Assembly: GCA_963853835.1 (NCBI GenBank)
Contig: OY970824.1
Location: forward strand, 2,981,001 to 3,045,000
Source: Calendula officinalis
Taxonomy: Eukaryota; Streptophyta; Magnoliopsida; Asterales; Asteraceae
Direction: 5' to 3'
DNA length: 64,000 nucleotides
The notes beneath the pieces are model-generated. The model was not told the origin of the DNA. It saw only the letters and a list, made by a program, of their open reading frames with translations, and searched no databases. The position numbers were made by a program, and so were the translations under genes. This document shows positions 48,601 through 60,112 of the stretch, piece by piece (position 1 is the stretch's first letter; each line of letters starts with the position of its first letter).

Positions 48601-49515
48601 TAACATTTGCCAAACTTCATGAATAGTGGCAGACAGGTGGATTTTTTTATCTTTGCCGCAAATGTTGGATTTTTTCCTTGCCGCCAATGTTTGAGTTCGT
48701 TAATTTTTTTTTAAAACTTTTTACATTTACAATCCACTAACAATTATATAGTTTTATTTTTGTATGGCAAGTTAATTAGCGATTCGAGTCATGCAGTGAC
48801 ATCCAAACAAGCATTATGTATTCCTTGAATCTAACTCATTTTTTATTTTTTACAGAGTTGAAATCATGACTTTGATTAAAGTTCTCAAATTGTGTTATCA
48901 TTTTTATTTTTAGGTAACACGAAATGAATTATTTTTCTTAACTTGAACACGACAACACGAGATAAATAACAAAATTATCAAATTTCTAACTTATTACATG
49001 CTAAAAACCCGACAAAACCGACAAAAATATAACACAAATTACTACTATACGTACTTAAATCAACACTATCGTATCATTTTCGTGTTACTCTCTGAACCCA
49101 AACACGACACTACACGACTTTGTGTTTGTTTTACACAAATTTAAATTCCGATTTCATCTCAATTTCGTTTTATTTCATCTATTTTTGTTATGTCATGTTA
49201 CGTTTTGAGAACCCTACTTTAGATTACGAACAACATCAAACACTGATATTACGTTTACTAGCCTACATGCCTTTGATAACAAACATCAAAATACACTTCA
49301 TGTTTCACAAAATTACTAACTAAACCCTTAATTTAGCTATTTTTTGGTATTTATTAATTGTTTTACAACTGAAACGTTTACTGAACTCATCTTTTCAACA
49401 AAATTACTAACTAACCCTTTAATTTAGCAGTTTTTTTGGTATTTATTAATTCTGTCAACGATCTTTTGAAATTATTATAAATATTAGTAAACAATATTCT
49501 CGGTGTCGCATGAAA
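48601..49515. other. AT-rich region, probable body of a decayed Helitron
   Basis: No gene. A degenerate pair of similar segments (AAAATTACTAACTAA...TTTAGC) occurs near 49308 and 49398. It leads into the Helitron 3' end at 49553. Confidence 0.35.
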
Positions 49516-49553
49516 ATCCCCCTCGCGGCAACGCGCGGGGGAAATCCCACTAG
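49516..49553 (+). mobile_element. Helitron 3' terminus
   Basis: Hairpin CCCCCTCGCGGCAACGCGCGGGGG, spacer AAATCCCA and CTAG|T. Classic Helitron tail; the matching 5' end was not found. Confidence 0.65.
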
Positions 49554-49953
49554 TTAATTATAACATACATTTGCCATAGCATGTTTAAATGACTCTTTTA
49601 CCCTTCAAACCTTTCTTTCCTATTTAAAAATTATTAGTTAGTATATTTAATTACTTCTTTTTTCCTTTTAAGACTTTTTTTTACAATTATTTTTTTTTCT
49701 TGAGAATTTTTTTTCCCTATTTAACAATTAGTGATGCACAATTACTTTTTTTTCCCTATTTAGCAAATTAGTGAGGGAAGACAAAACATCTGGACATATA
49801 CTTAAGTGGTAAAGTTGTATGCCCAATAGGGAAGAAGTCACAATTTCTAATCTTGGCCTACTATTTTATCATTTTTTTTTTTCTTTTTCAATTACACTTT
49901 GTTGAAATTGCATTTTACCCCTTTAAATTTCAACTTTTTGGGCATAATATGAA

Positions 49954-49991
49954 TATCCCCGCACAACATCGTGCGGGATATATTCTACTAG
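49954..49991 (+). mobile_element. Second Helitron 3' terminus
   Basis: Perfect 7-bp stem CCCGCAC / GTGCGGG with loop AACATC, spacer and CTAG|T, 438 bases after the previous Helitron tail. Its 5' end is not identified. The interval carries a degenerate A-box-like TTAAGTGGTAAAG near 49793. Confidence 0.62.
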
Positions 49992-50116
49992 TTCTAGGAC
50001 AGACATATAAATAATCTTTTCCCTGCATGTTTGAAATATTACATGATTTTTTAAGACAAATATCCACATAATTTATACATAAAAATTATTTATACATATT
50101 TCTTACGAGATTTGAA

Positions 50117-50155
50117 TCTATCTACAATTTATAATTGATCCATATTTAACATCTA
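50117..50155 (+). repeat. 39-bp direct repeat, left copy
   Basis: Matches 53373-53411 at 37 of 39 positions (differences C/T and A/G). It ends exactly at the A before the Helitron 5' TC. Confidence 0.8.
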
Positions 50156-50990
50156 TCTACTCTACTACTATAATAAATCAAAGTCTATATGACCACATGG
50201 CACCTCTTCAATTTTACACGTGTCAATCCCACAAAATAAACTCTTTTTTAAATTATTAATTATTTTATTTAATTCAATTAATTAAAAGTCATTCCTTCGT
50301 AAGTTAAATTAACATTAATAATATTTATCACTTTCTGTGTTGATAAGTACAAGATTTTTTAATTGAGTTACTTTATTAATTAAAATGTAAAAAAAAACAT
50401 AAATGATAAATTAAGCATTTAAGAAAAATCGTCATTCCTTCATAAGTTAAATAATATTGATAATATTTATACATACGGTGTTCATAAGCACAAGATTTAT
50501 TTTAATTGAGTTACTTTATTAATTAAAATGTGTAAAAAACATAAATGATAAATTAAGCATTTGAGTAAATATATTTATTATTAAAATAGTGAAATGTTCA
50601 AGGTAGTCTTAAATTTTATCTGTAGTCCTAAAAGATAAATCTCAATTATTGATTAATAAGATATAATGATCAAGATTAATCACGTATTTTATAAATAAAA
50701 GGGTATTTTTAGTCATTTGACACTTACAAAAAATTACCTTCTTTTTTTGTTGTTCAAGAAAAAAAAATTTGTTATTACTTTCAGTTTGATTACTTTCTTT
50801 TTATTTAGTTTAATACAGTTAATTATTCAATTACCATGTACACATACGGGATAATCAACCCTAATCATAAATCCTAATCTTAATGCCTAAAGATCATCAT
50901 AGTCAAGTGTTGACTTTTATAGTCAAGATCAACATAATATGTCCATATAAACCGTATGTTTGATTTATGATTTTGAAATACAAATTTATA

Positions 50991-51302
50991 CTTCCTCCGT
51001 ATCAAAATAAGTGACACACTTTCCATTTTGGGGTGTATCAAAATAAGTGACACACTTTGAAAACTTTCCTTATTTGGTAAAAATAGTGGGATCGATACCC
51101 ACTAACGATCCACTTTAATAAAGTGAAATTACCCTTATACTCTTACTTTTACTTTTAAAACTCATTAATATCACTTTATTCAAGAAAAGTGGGACACATT
51201 CTCCACTAACTATGTACTTTAATATATTTTAACCTCTACTTTAATCTTTTACCTCAAAAACGTGTAAACAAATTTGTGTCACTTATTTTGATACGGAGGA
51301 AG
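50991..51302 (+). mobile_element. Stowaway MITE copy 3 (312 bp)
   Basis: CTTCCTCCGTATCAAAATAA ends with TA duplications. Same orientation as copy 1 and very close in sequence to copy 2. Confidence 0.87.
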
Positions 51303-51375
51303 TAGTAAACATCACTATTATTTCTGTTTTAGGGTTTTGACTTTTTAAAGAAAGAAGCATAAAGTGTTAACCAAC

Positions 51376-51987
51376 TAGAGTGGCAATGGAGCGGATTTGG
51401 AGCGGACCAGCCTTGCTCCAAACCCTTTTAACAAATTTTAAATGATGATCCAAACCTGCTCCGTGACCCGCAGGGTTTTAAAAAATCTAACCCATTCCCT
51501 TACCCGTCGAATCAACGGATATCCGACCCATTTACCCGACCCATTTATCATACATCTTTTTTTATTTTAATTTGTAAAACGATTGTCAATCTGATATTTT
51601 TTATATATAATTATGACAGTCGACAATAACTCAGCAAGTTAATCAACAAATTTGTGAAATTTAAACCTTTAAAGTGGAAAGTAAAACGAATGAGCCACAA
51701 TTCCTCGATTTCTAACTTCTAAGTCCTTATTTTTACTGGTGGTCAAAGAGTGTAATTATGTAAACTATAAATATGAAAAATACAATATTTTTTTTCTAAA
51801 CTTAATTGCGCGGCGGGTTATAAAACGGATCGGATCGGTATTGATCCATACCCAACCCTTTTAGTAAAAGGGTTAACGGGTATGGGTCGTTAACGGGTAA
51901 ACGAATCACAAACTATGATCCAAACCTGTATAATTATTGTGGGTTTGGATCGGATCAGGGTCAAAACCCGCTCCATTGCGAGGTCTA
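51376..51987. mobile_element. hAT MITE (612 bp)
   Basis: Ends TAGAGTGGCAATGGAGCGG and CCGCTCCATTGCGAGGTCTA are inverted repeats; perfect 8-bp duplication TAACCAAC at 51368-51375 and 51988-51995. The arms hold repeated GATCCA/ACCCG words. Confidence 0.82.
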
Positions 51988-53372
51988 TAACCAACTAAGC
52001 TACATAATCACTTTAAAAAAAGTTATATTATGCATCATTATATAATGAATCTCTACGCATTTAAATATTAAAAAAATGAGTGAACAGTAACATTAAATGC
52101 TAACAAAATTATTTGGAGTTTTAAGGAACTCGAGCATGGGTTTCAAAGAAAGTCATTTTAATATTAAAAAAATTTGTGAATGGTAACATTGAATACCTAA
52201 TGTATAATTGGTATATCATAATCAATTGTTGACTTTTATAGTCAAGATCAACATAATATGTCCATGTAATCCATATGTTTGACTTATAATTTTGGAATTA
52301 TAAATTTATAGTAAACATCACTATTATTTCTGTTTTAGAGTTTTGACTTTTTAATATAAGATGAACGTATCCTTTAACCTTAAAGTATATTAAATATAAG
52401 ATAAGATGAACATATATCCCTAAAGTATGTTTTAGGGTTGTTTACAAATTGTTTATGTTATAGTCTTTATATTGTTTCAATCGTGTGGCATATGAGTTAT
52501 TGGTTATGCTTAGGGGTTTTTACTTTTTAGGTTAAAAGTAAATTGACTTTTTCTTCATGTATGGCCACAACATTTTTTACTACTATACGTATAGCCAACC
52601 AAATTATGAATACCTTTCATAATAACTTTAGTATGACAAATGTCAATAAACTCTTAGTTTTTAAATCCATTAATTAGAAAAGTTTCTTGATACGTTATTA
52701 ATGATTTATAATAAATATCTTAAACTTAAGGGGTGTTTGTGAATTTTTTTTGTAAAAAAAGTTATTTGGAGGTGCAAGGAACCCGACATGGGTTTTAAAG
52801 AAAGAAGCATAAAGTGTTAACCAACTAAGCTACATAATTACTTTTAAAAAAAGTTATATTATGCATCATTATATAATAAATCTCTTCACATTTTAATATT
52901 AAAAAAATGTGTGAACAGTAACATTAAATGCTACAAAAAATTATTTGGAGGTGCAAGGAACTCGGGCATGAGTTTCAAAGAAAGACATTTTAATATCAAA
53001 AAATGTGTGAACAATAACATTAAATGCCTAATGTATAGTAGGTATAATATGTATGCTAATAAGGCAAAGCAAACTAACAAGTAGCAAACGATGAAACACA
53101 TGGTGGTAACGTTAACGTTGTTTGATCAATTGTAACACATGATAGTTATGATGCTAAGCGTTACAATTTCGTTACATTAGACCTACATATTGTAACGAAC
53201 TTTAAGATTGTTACAATTTTAGTGTTACAAAAACGTTTTAATTGTAATAGTGTTTGAACAATATACATGTGTTTTTGTTTCATGCAATTAGCGATAAATT
53301 GTTGTAATCAATAAAAATTATTAGCGGGGAAAATAAGTGAAAGCCCGTGATTTTTCACGGGTCATAATCTAA

Positions 53373-53411
53373 TCTATCTATAATTTATAATTGGTCCATA
53401 TTTAACATCTA
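53373..53411 (+). repeat. 39-bp direct repeat, right copy
   Basis: Begins directly after the Helitron CTAA end; 37 of 39 positions equal the left copy at 50117. Confidence 0.8.
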
Positions 53412-54558
53412 TGAGCCCTTCGGTTGAAATATTACTAACATCTATTTTTGTGTAATTCAATAAGCAACATTACTCCACGTATAGACATGACAATAGGAAA
53501 GTCCGAATATATACGAAACCGAAAAACGAGCTACTGCTTTTCCGGTTAATCGAACGAGTTTTTATAAAATTTCGGTTTGGTTAACCAAAGCAAATTGTTT
53601 TCGATTTTTAGTTTCTGTTAGGGTTCATGATTATGGGAGCACACAATTGACTAAAAAACCGAAAAGTTATTAATACTAAATTTTTATATGTATTTGCTTG
53701 ATTAGTTTCTTTTAAATCCCAAAAATATAAGTATTGTGTTCGTGTGATGATGTGTTCATATATCATTATTCACAATCACGTTTGATAAAAACGTTAAAAT
53801 TATAAGTATTTTCAAAAAATTAGTCGTAGTTTTTCATATTCCATTGCTTTTACAAATGCAACATGGCAAAAGGAATATCAAATTTTGAATTCTCATTGTC
53901 CATTTCTTGAATTTCTTTTGTCATTTTGTTTTACATTATAAGATATTTATAAAACAATATGGTGTATAATTTTTGCATTTATAGTTAATGAGTTTACTTC
54001 AAAAACTTAATGGGTTGGCCGAAATAACCGAACCAAAAAATCGGTTAACGAATTATTGATAAAATTGTTTTTCAGTTTAGTTTCACAAAATCCTCGAACT
54101 AATAGTACCGGGTAGCTGGTAGTCACAATTTATAATTAAGTTTTTTGTGTAATTTTATTTTAGATAATGTAATGTTGAATGAAAAAATGTATCTTGAACT
54201 TTTTAATTTTTGACCAAATTTCGTTAAAAAAATTATTTGGTTAAATACATATAAAAGTTGATTTTATGTGGTGTACAATTATGTTTATTTAGCATCATAT
54301 AAATACCATATTAGTAAAAATTTTGTCCAACTCTAAGTTTTTAGAAATAAATTAATGATCAACAAAATATAACCATTGATTATATTCACATATACGTTTT
54401 AATTCCTTCAATTGTAAAACTTTAAATATCATATCAAATGGTATTTTCTCTAATGGTATTGAATTGACTTATTAATCAAGAGATTGTAATTTGTAAGCGG
54501 GATTTCCGTTAGCACAACCTAGTGTAGATTAGTTGGATATGTGAGTTTGTCATTGTTT
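53412..54558. other. Gene-free; degraded hAT-like element
   Basis: About 53480-54120 has CGGTT/AACCG-type words near both edges (CGAAACCGAAAAAC, ACCGAACCAAAAAATCGG) around an AT core, like a decayed hAT MITE, but exact ends and a duplication cannot be fixed. Nothing coding. Confidence 0.35.
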
Positions 54559-54711
54559 GATAATGACAGATTTTAGGGCTGTCTATAAGCGCATAAAAGT
54601 TGTACATTAATTCATGGAAGGAAGTGGTTCCTAAAATTTAAGGGTAGTTATAGATTGATGTACAAGCTTCTGATGCGTGTTTATTGACAGCCCTTAGAGC
54701 TGTCATTATCA
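54559..54711 (+). mobile_element. MITE with a hairpin at each end (153 bp)
   Basis: Starts TGATAATGACAG and ends CTGTCATTATCA. The right end folds on itself (TGACAGCCCTTAGAGCTGTCA). The interior resembles the copies at 2450 and 4326 (GTTCCTAAAATTTAAGGG, GTACAAGCTTCTGATGCGTG). A lone end of the same type lies at 55382-55412. Confidence 0.65.
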
Positions 54712-54851
54712 AAACTCTCTTTTCAAAGAAATTTAATGTATAATCTTTGAGACAGGTTTGTATGGATCTTAGTGACCCCACTAAAATTTATGTTACATTA
54801 AATGTTACTTAAGTAATCATATTATATTATTTTTAGAGGAAATATATATTA

Positions 54852-55114
54852 CTCCCTCTGTCCCACAAAAACTTCTCATTTGGCTTTTGCACAAGTTTTT
54901 AGGTGATAGTTAGTGGTAAGGTCATTGATAATACTTTTGATTAAAATATTAGGTTGAGTTGGAGAGAGAAAGATAATTAGTGGATATTAGAGGTGGGGTC
55001 TTTAGTAATAATAGTTTTTTATTGTGTGGGGCCCATCAAATATGGGAAATGAGAAGTTTTTTGTGGGACAAAAATTTAGAGTTAAATAAGAAGTTTTTTG
55101 TGGGACGGATGGAG
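54852..55114. mobile_element. Stowaway-type MITE, second family (263 bp)
   Basis: Ends CTCCCTCTGTCCCACAAAA and its inverted repeat (TTTTGTGGGACGGATGGAG), TA at both flanks. As in the other Stowaways here, a terminal motif (AGAAGTTTTTTGTGGGAC) is repeated inside the right end. Confidence 0.82.
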
Positions 55115-55381
55115 TACATGACTACACCTATCACATGTAGGGAGAGTGGTGTTCCTTTTGGTGCATACCGTTCTTTTTGCTTTTAAAAAGGTGCAGTCTT
55201 TCATGGTACACACGGTGGAGCAGTCACGAGGGAATGGAACATTGTGATGAGGGGCGGTGTTGCGTAGCACTTCAAGTCGTGATAGCTTTGCTGCCTAAGA
55301 TAAACTCATGCTATAGAACTCACACCCACCAGCCTAAACCCAAAAATTACGATTACTGTTTGCTTATAATTAATGAGTTTT

Positions 55382-55412
55382 GATAATAACAGTCCTTAGG
55401 GCTGTCAATAAG
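55382..55412 (+). repeat. Solitary end of the double-hairpin MITE
   Basis: GATAATAACAGTCCTTAGGGCTGTCAATAAG matches one terminus of the 54559 element. No second end is found downstream. Confidence 0.45.
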
Positions 55413-55532
55413 AACGGATAAAAACGACCAGTTTTGATTTTGATTAGAGGAGGAGTTTGAATGTTGATAGAAAAAAGAAAGACAATTTAACTAATAGAGT
55501 TAAAAAGAGATAAATGATTATATATTATTCAT

Positions 55533-55711
55533 ACCTAAGACTTGTAGCCTAGTAGTATCCAATGAGTGTTGTCCATGCCTTATTGGTCATGGGTGCAAGT
55601 CTCGTCGTGGACAAAAAGGTGGAAGGTTCGAGGAAAGGCATACTGTCCCTTATGAATGTCACTATTTAGGCTCGAACTACCAGCTTACTAACTAATCGTT
55701 CAAAAAAAATC
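55533..55711 (+). mobile_element. SINE with 13-bp target-site duplication
   Basis: A-box-like TAGCCTAGTAGTATCC near its 5' end, B-box-like GGTGCAAGTCTC about 45 bases on, and an A-rich tail (GTTCAAAAAAAA). Flanked by ATATATTATTCAT at 55520-55532 and 55712-55724. These are the marks of a tRNA-derived SINE moved by reverse transcription. Confidence 0.78.
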
Positions 55712-55783
55712 ATATATTATTCATTGTTATTGAAATTGTCATTATCAACATTCTGAATTGATTACAAATCCATATAAATACTA

Positions 55784-56658
55784 GAGTAAATTACATGAAT
55801 GGTCCTTTAGGTTTATAGCAAATTTCACCAATGGTCATTTAGTTTCAAAAATTACACTGATGGTCCTTATTTTTGAAAGGTTTTTCACCGATGGTCCTTT
55901 ACGAAAAAGTCCGTCTATTTTTTAAGTTAACTAACATCACATGTGATGCACATGGGGGTATTTTGGTCAATTTGTCTTTCCCCTTCTCATTTAAATTACA
56001 CAGATGGTCCTTTAAGTTTATAGCAAATTTCACCAATGGTCCTTTAGGAAAGACAAATTGACCAAAATACCCCCATGTGCATCACATGTGATGTTAGTTA
56101 ACTTGAAAAATAGACGGACTTTTTCATAAATGACCATCGGTAAAAAAACCTTTCGAAAATAAGGACCATCGGTGTAATTTTTAAAACTAAAGGACCATTG
56201 GTGAAATTTGCTATAAACCTAAGACCATGCGTAATGCATGACCGAAATTTCGGTCGCGACCGCCACCTCAACCATCGCCGACCGGTCGCCACCGTTACGG
56301 GCTTTGCCGACCGACCGATCGCCAACTTGAATGGTCGACTCGGCGACCATTGGGGATGCTCTCTTTTTCTTTCATTTCATACACATGCACATACATATAT
56401 ATATTAATATTAATAAATTAATGTTTAATAATTTAATAATATATTATATATAAAATAAATAATATATATATAATATGCAATCTAAAAAAAAAATTGGTCG
56501 CGGATTTGGTCGCCCATTACGGGCATTTGGTCGCTGTCTGGTCATGTGTTTGATCAGGAGAGAGAAAGCTGATGTGACGCAAAAATAACATGGGTGACCA
56601 AACTTAATTTGGTCACCCATTACACACCGTCTAAAGGACCATTCGATGTAATTTACTC
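55784..56658. mobile_element. Mutator-like foldback MITE (9-bp duplication)
   Basis: Ends GAGTAAATTACAT...ATGGTCC and its inverted repeat, flanked by perfect 9-bp duplications TAAATACTA at 55775-55783 and 56659-56667. Most of the left arm (for instance AAGTTAACTAACATCACATG and ATTTTGGTCAATTTGTCTTT) is repeated inverted in the right arm, so the element is a long foldback. The Harbinger-like MITE at 56223 sits in its right end. Confidence 0.8.
56223..56631. mobile_element. Harbinger-like MITE (409 bp, TAA duplication)
   Basis: Inverted ends GACCATGCGTAATGCATGACC and GACGGTGTGTAATGGGTGACC (right end, reverse complement), flanked by TAA at 56220-56222 and 56632-56634, as in PIF/Harbinger elements. 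The arms are rich in GGTCG/CGACC. It interrupts the right TIR of the Mutator-like MITE, so it is younger. Confidence 0.75.
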
Positions 56659-56667
56659 TAAATACTA

Positions 56668-59115
56668 AAAGACAAGCAAACGTTCACGTGGCAAGTAGTT
56701 GCAGGTAGAGTAGGTCTTGGGTTGGTTACTTTTCTTTTATTTTTCAACGATAAAGCCGAGTCTCTCGAAACTTCGACACTTCGTGATATTAAGTGGATTT
56801 TCGAAATGGATTATTTCATTATTGTAATTTAAAGTTAAATTTTTATTTTTGAATACATGGATTTTTATTTTTTTATATCTAATTAACTTTTTTTTAAACA
56901 GCTATAATCAATTAAAAATAAAAAACTAACGTCTAGCTAGTACACATACTTACTAGAGGCCAAATAAACCAGTGATAAATTACTTCTTCCTTTTAACTTT
57001 TAACTTTTAAAATTTTAAGATCTATGTTAATATATGATTTTTAAAAAGGTATTTATGTTATAATTGATTTTCTCATGGTAGTCTGATCTTTACTCGTCAT
57101 GCACATGATTTAACTGTTATTGTGGTTGTTTTCAAACATTATCTTAATTATTTGATTAATATTTACCAATTAAGGAATCAAACTCATAATCTCTAAAAAA
57201 TTAATCGAGAGCCATCACCATTAATTACCAGATAATTATGTTACCATATGAATTCTAAATAATAAATCATTAAATTGTTAATTCCAGGGGTTCGAGTCCC
57301 GTTGTAAGTATATGTAATAATTAGGAGTAGATTAGATTTGTCGTTTAAAAAAAATTAAATTGTTAAGTCCTATAGAATAAATTACAGAAAATAGTATCTC
57401 AAGTTATGTACGCCTCCTTTTAGTATATCTTTAAACTCATATTTGTTCTTACTTTCATAATTAAAATTTTAAGTTGCAAATTTTTATTTATGATTCATTA
57501 CATTTATTTAAATTGTGCTGGTTAATAGACAACTTAGACATATATCCATAATCAACTCGTAGTTTGAAATGCATCTTTTTATTAAAAAGTATTTTCGTTT
57601 ATAACACTGAGATGGCCAACTTTATACTCGAACCATCATCTTTTCTGACTTTTCAAATGCACTATTTTTAGAATTTTTAAACAGTCTTTTGTTTCACGTC
57701 AGATCTGGATTTCTGAAGCTCATTCTTGCCATTACCTTCCCACTAAAGCAACGCTCACCACCTCACCTTCGTCATACTTCTTTCTGAATTTTTAAATCAA
57801 TAAGATTTAAAATGAACGCACGGATAGTTTAATACGAAGTATAATTTTTAAATCTGTAGTATGCGGTATTCATGTATAAATTATATTATAATAAATCTTA
57901 AAATCCAATTATATTATTGTTATTTCAATCTTAATATATTACTATTCCCGTAAGATACACTCAAATCCCATTGTTTAATGGATCATAATTACATATCATG
58001 CTTATCCGAAAAGATCAAAAGCAATTTATTGAAGAAAAGAAAAAGTCTAGTTGTGGTTATTGCGGAATTTGTGGGGTATTTATAGTAAAGACAATAAGAC
58101 ATAACCCTTTCATCATTTTCATTATCTCTTTCATATTACGTTATCCTTGAAAATTATTGTTTGCTTTTAATTATATCCAACAAGTTGAAACTTCTTTAAT
58201 ATGCTTGTAGAATATTCATTATCTCTTTCATGTATTTTTTTAATATAATAAGTGGTACTGTTCTAGAGGTCATGAATTTGATTCATTATTGGGTAAACAT
58301 TTACCGGATAATCATAAGAAAACTCAGAACAATCACAAAAATGATAGCATGTCATTTACATCACGAGTAAACCTCGACCACATCGGAGATTTATTATAGC
58401 ATGATTTTATTATATATATTGTAAACAAAGTGCTTATACCCCTATCCTAAAATAATTATGTCACAACATAATAAGTTTCATGCTTAACTACATACGAAGT
58501 ATTTTAGGTTATCTAAACTTTAACGGGTGTTTGATTAAGGTTATATTATCAACTTATTAATTTATTTAGTTTCGATATAACTAATAAGCAACTTTTTAAT
58601 TTATTTAGTTTTGATAGAACTAATACAGTCGGTTAGGTAACATTTGGTCTAGAAATTTTCTACTATATTTTCCTAGATGCCCTTTGTCCTTTACCTACAT
58701 TGTTGTGTTCGTCCAAGGGTAAAAAGACATGAAAATCGCCTGCAATGTGGACTAAAACCCAAAAAATGGGCTAATTACATATCATAACTATATCCATATA
58801 CAAGTATATAACACATGATTTGGTTAAACTTAAAATTTTGCATTCTTTTAAGGTGAATAATTAACGAAAATTTAAACATATTTTAGAATAAACGGTCTTG
58901 TTTAGACTCGTATCTGGTTTTTGATTATGTAAAGATGTCTCAAATGACTAGTTTTCTTAATCACATTTGTTAAACTCGGTCTTAGACAGGATTCATTTGT
59001 TGAAAAAAAGGAGCAAAATTTCATGACTTTGGCTAGTTAATATTAGTCCGGTTCTTAGGACCAAGTTGCTAATATCAATTCAAGCCGGTTTGGCTTCAGT
59101 TGAAAACAATGGTCA
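56668..59115. other. Gene-free AT-rich region
   Basis: No gene found. It contains only the truncated SINE at 57282. Open frames are short and without features. Confidence 0.4.
57282..57353 (+). mobile_element. 5'-truncated SINE with 13-bp duplication
   Basis: Starts just before a B box (GGGGTTCGAGTCCCG), ends GTCGTTTAAAAAAAA, flanked by ATTAAATTGTTAA at 57269-57281 and 57354-57366. The tail resembles that of the SINE at 55533, suggesting one family. Only 72 bp remain; the A-box half is absent. Confidence 0.75.
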
Positions 59116-59123
59116 AGAATAAA

Positions 59124-59645
59124 CTAAGTTGCACGGAAACTCCGTCTAGAGTGCCGCTCCCGTAGCGGAAACCTTTGGGAAACCGATACTCCTAAGATAC
59201 CTGCCCGAAACGTTTCTCAGGTGCCGGAAACGTATCTGTGAAGTTTCTTCGGCGTTTCAAGAAACGTATCTGTGTTTTTTAAACATTGTCATGGGTTTTT
59301 GATTCAATGGAAGATGTAAAGATGTGAGATGTAGGTGGAGATGCTTTTGATTTAATGGAAGATGTAGGGTTTTGGAGGTTGTTGATCTATCACTAGATGA
59401 ACCGGATTTAAAAAATGATTTGATTGTTGATAATTAATTACGTTTGAAAGATTTAGTATTTTTAGAGTTTATACACTTTACATCAATAATATCTATTTGG
59501 AATTTCTTTAAAATATATATATTTTTTTTGTATTTTATGTGTCGTATCTCTGCCGTATCCGTATCTTGAATTTTTAAGTTTTGCCGTTTCCCGTATCCGT
59601 TACGTATCCGTTTCCCTGTTCCGTATCCGTTTCCGTGCAACTTAG
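59124..59645. mobile_element. hAT MITE (522 bp)
   Basis: TIR CTAAGTTGCACGGAAAC at both ends, perfect 8-bp duplication AGAATAAA at 59116-59123 and 59646-59653. The arms hold repeated CGGAAACGTATC / GTATCCGTTTCC words. The minus-strand frame inside is a by-product. Confidence 0.83.
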
Positions 59646-59653
59646 AGAATAAA

Positions 59654-60112
59654 AGACAACAAATGACGTGTTGACCAAAACATGGATTTAAGATACTCTC
59701 CAACTAGAGGTGAAATAATAGTCAACAATGAATAAATCAAGATTCAAACACAAATAAGTTAATAACCACAATGGAGTGACCTAACATCCATTTTTTGTGA
59801 CAAATACCAGCAACGACCAAAGGAAGGAAAATAGTCAAATACAAGTCAATGCTAATAAATAACCACATTATATATTATCATTTCAATCATCAATTCATTT
59901 GAAACTTCAAGATTAACATCAAAATCAAACTTAAACCGACCCGAACTAATATCTACAGAAACAGTATGAAACACCAAAACTAACAACATAACTTGCTGCC
60001 ATTATTTAGCTCGAATATTATGGCACTTACTCATATTTATTACAAAAAATAAAAAGAAAAATCATGCCTAAAACAGTATGGATATTAGAATATACTTACA
60101 ACTTTACAAGGA
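59654..60112. other. 3' flank of the PsbP-domain gene
   Basis: AT-rich and without a gene. The part nearest 60113 is the probable 3' untranslated region. Confidence 0.4.

Larger units (their letters stand above)
50156..53372 (+). mobile_element. Helitron (about 3.2 kb) flanked by a 39-bp direct repeat
   Basis: 5' terminus A|TCTACTCTACTACTATAATA, followed by GACCACATGGCACC as in the two Helitrons at 35877-42470. 3' terminus: hairpin CCCGTGATTTTTCACGGG, TCATAAT and CTAA|T. The 5' edge could also be four bases earlier. It holds a Stowaway (50991) and a hAT MITE (51376), plus an internal repeat (the GTCAAGATCAACATAATATG block at about 50924 and 52242; the TATGCATCATTATATAATRAAT block at about 52030 and 52859). 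No Rep/helicase frame. Confidence 0.68.
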
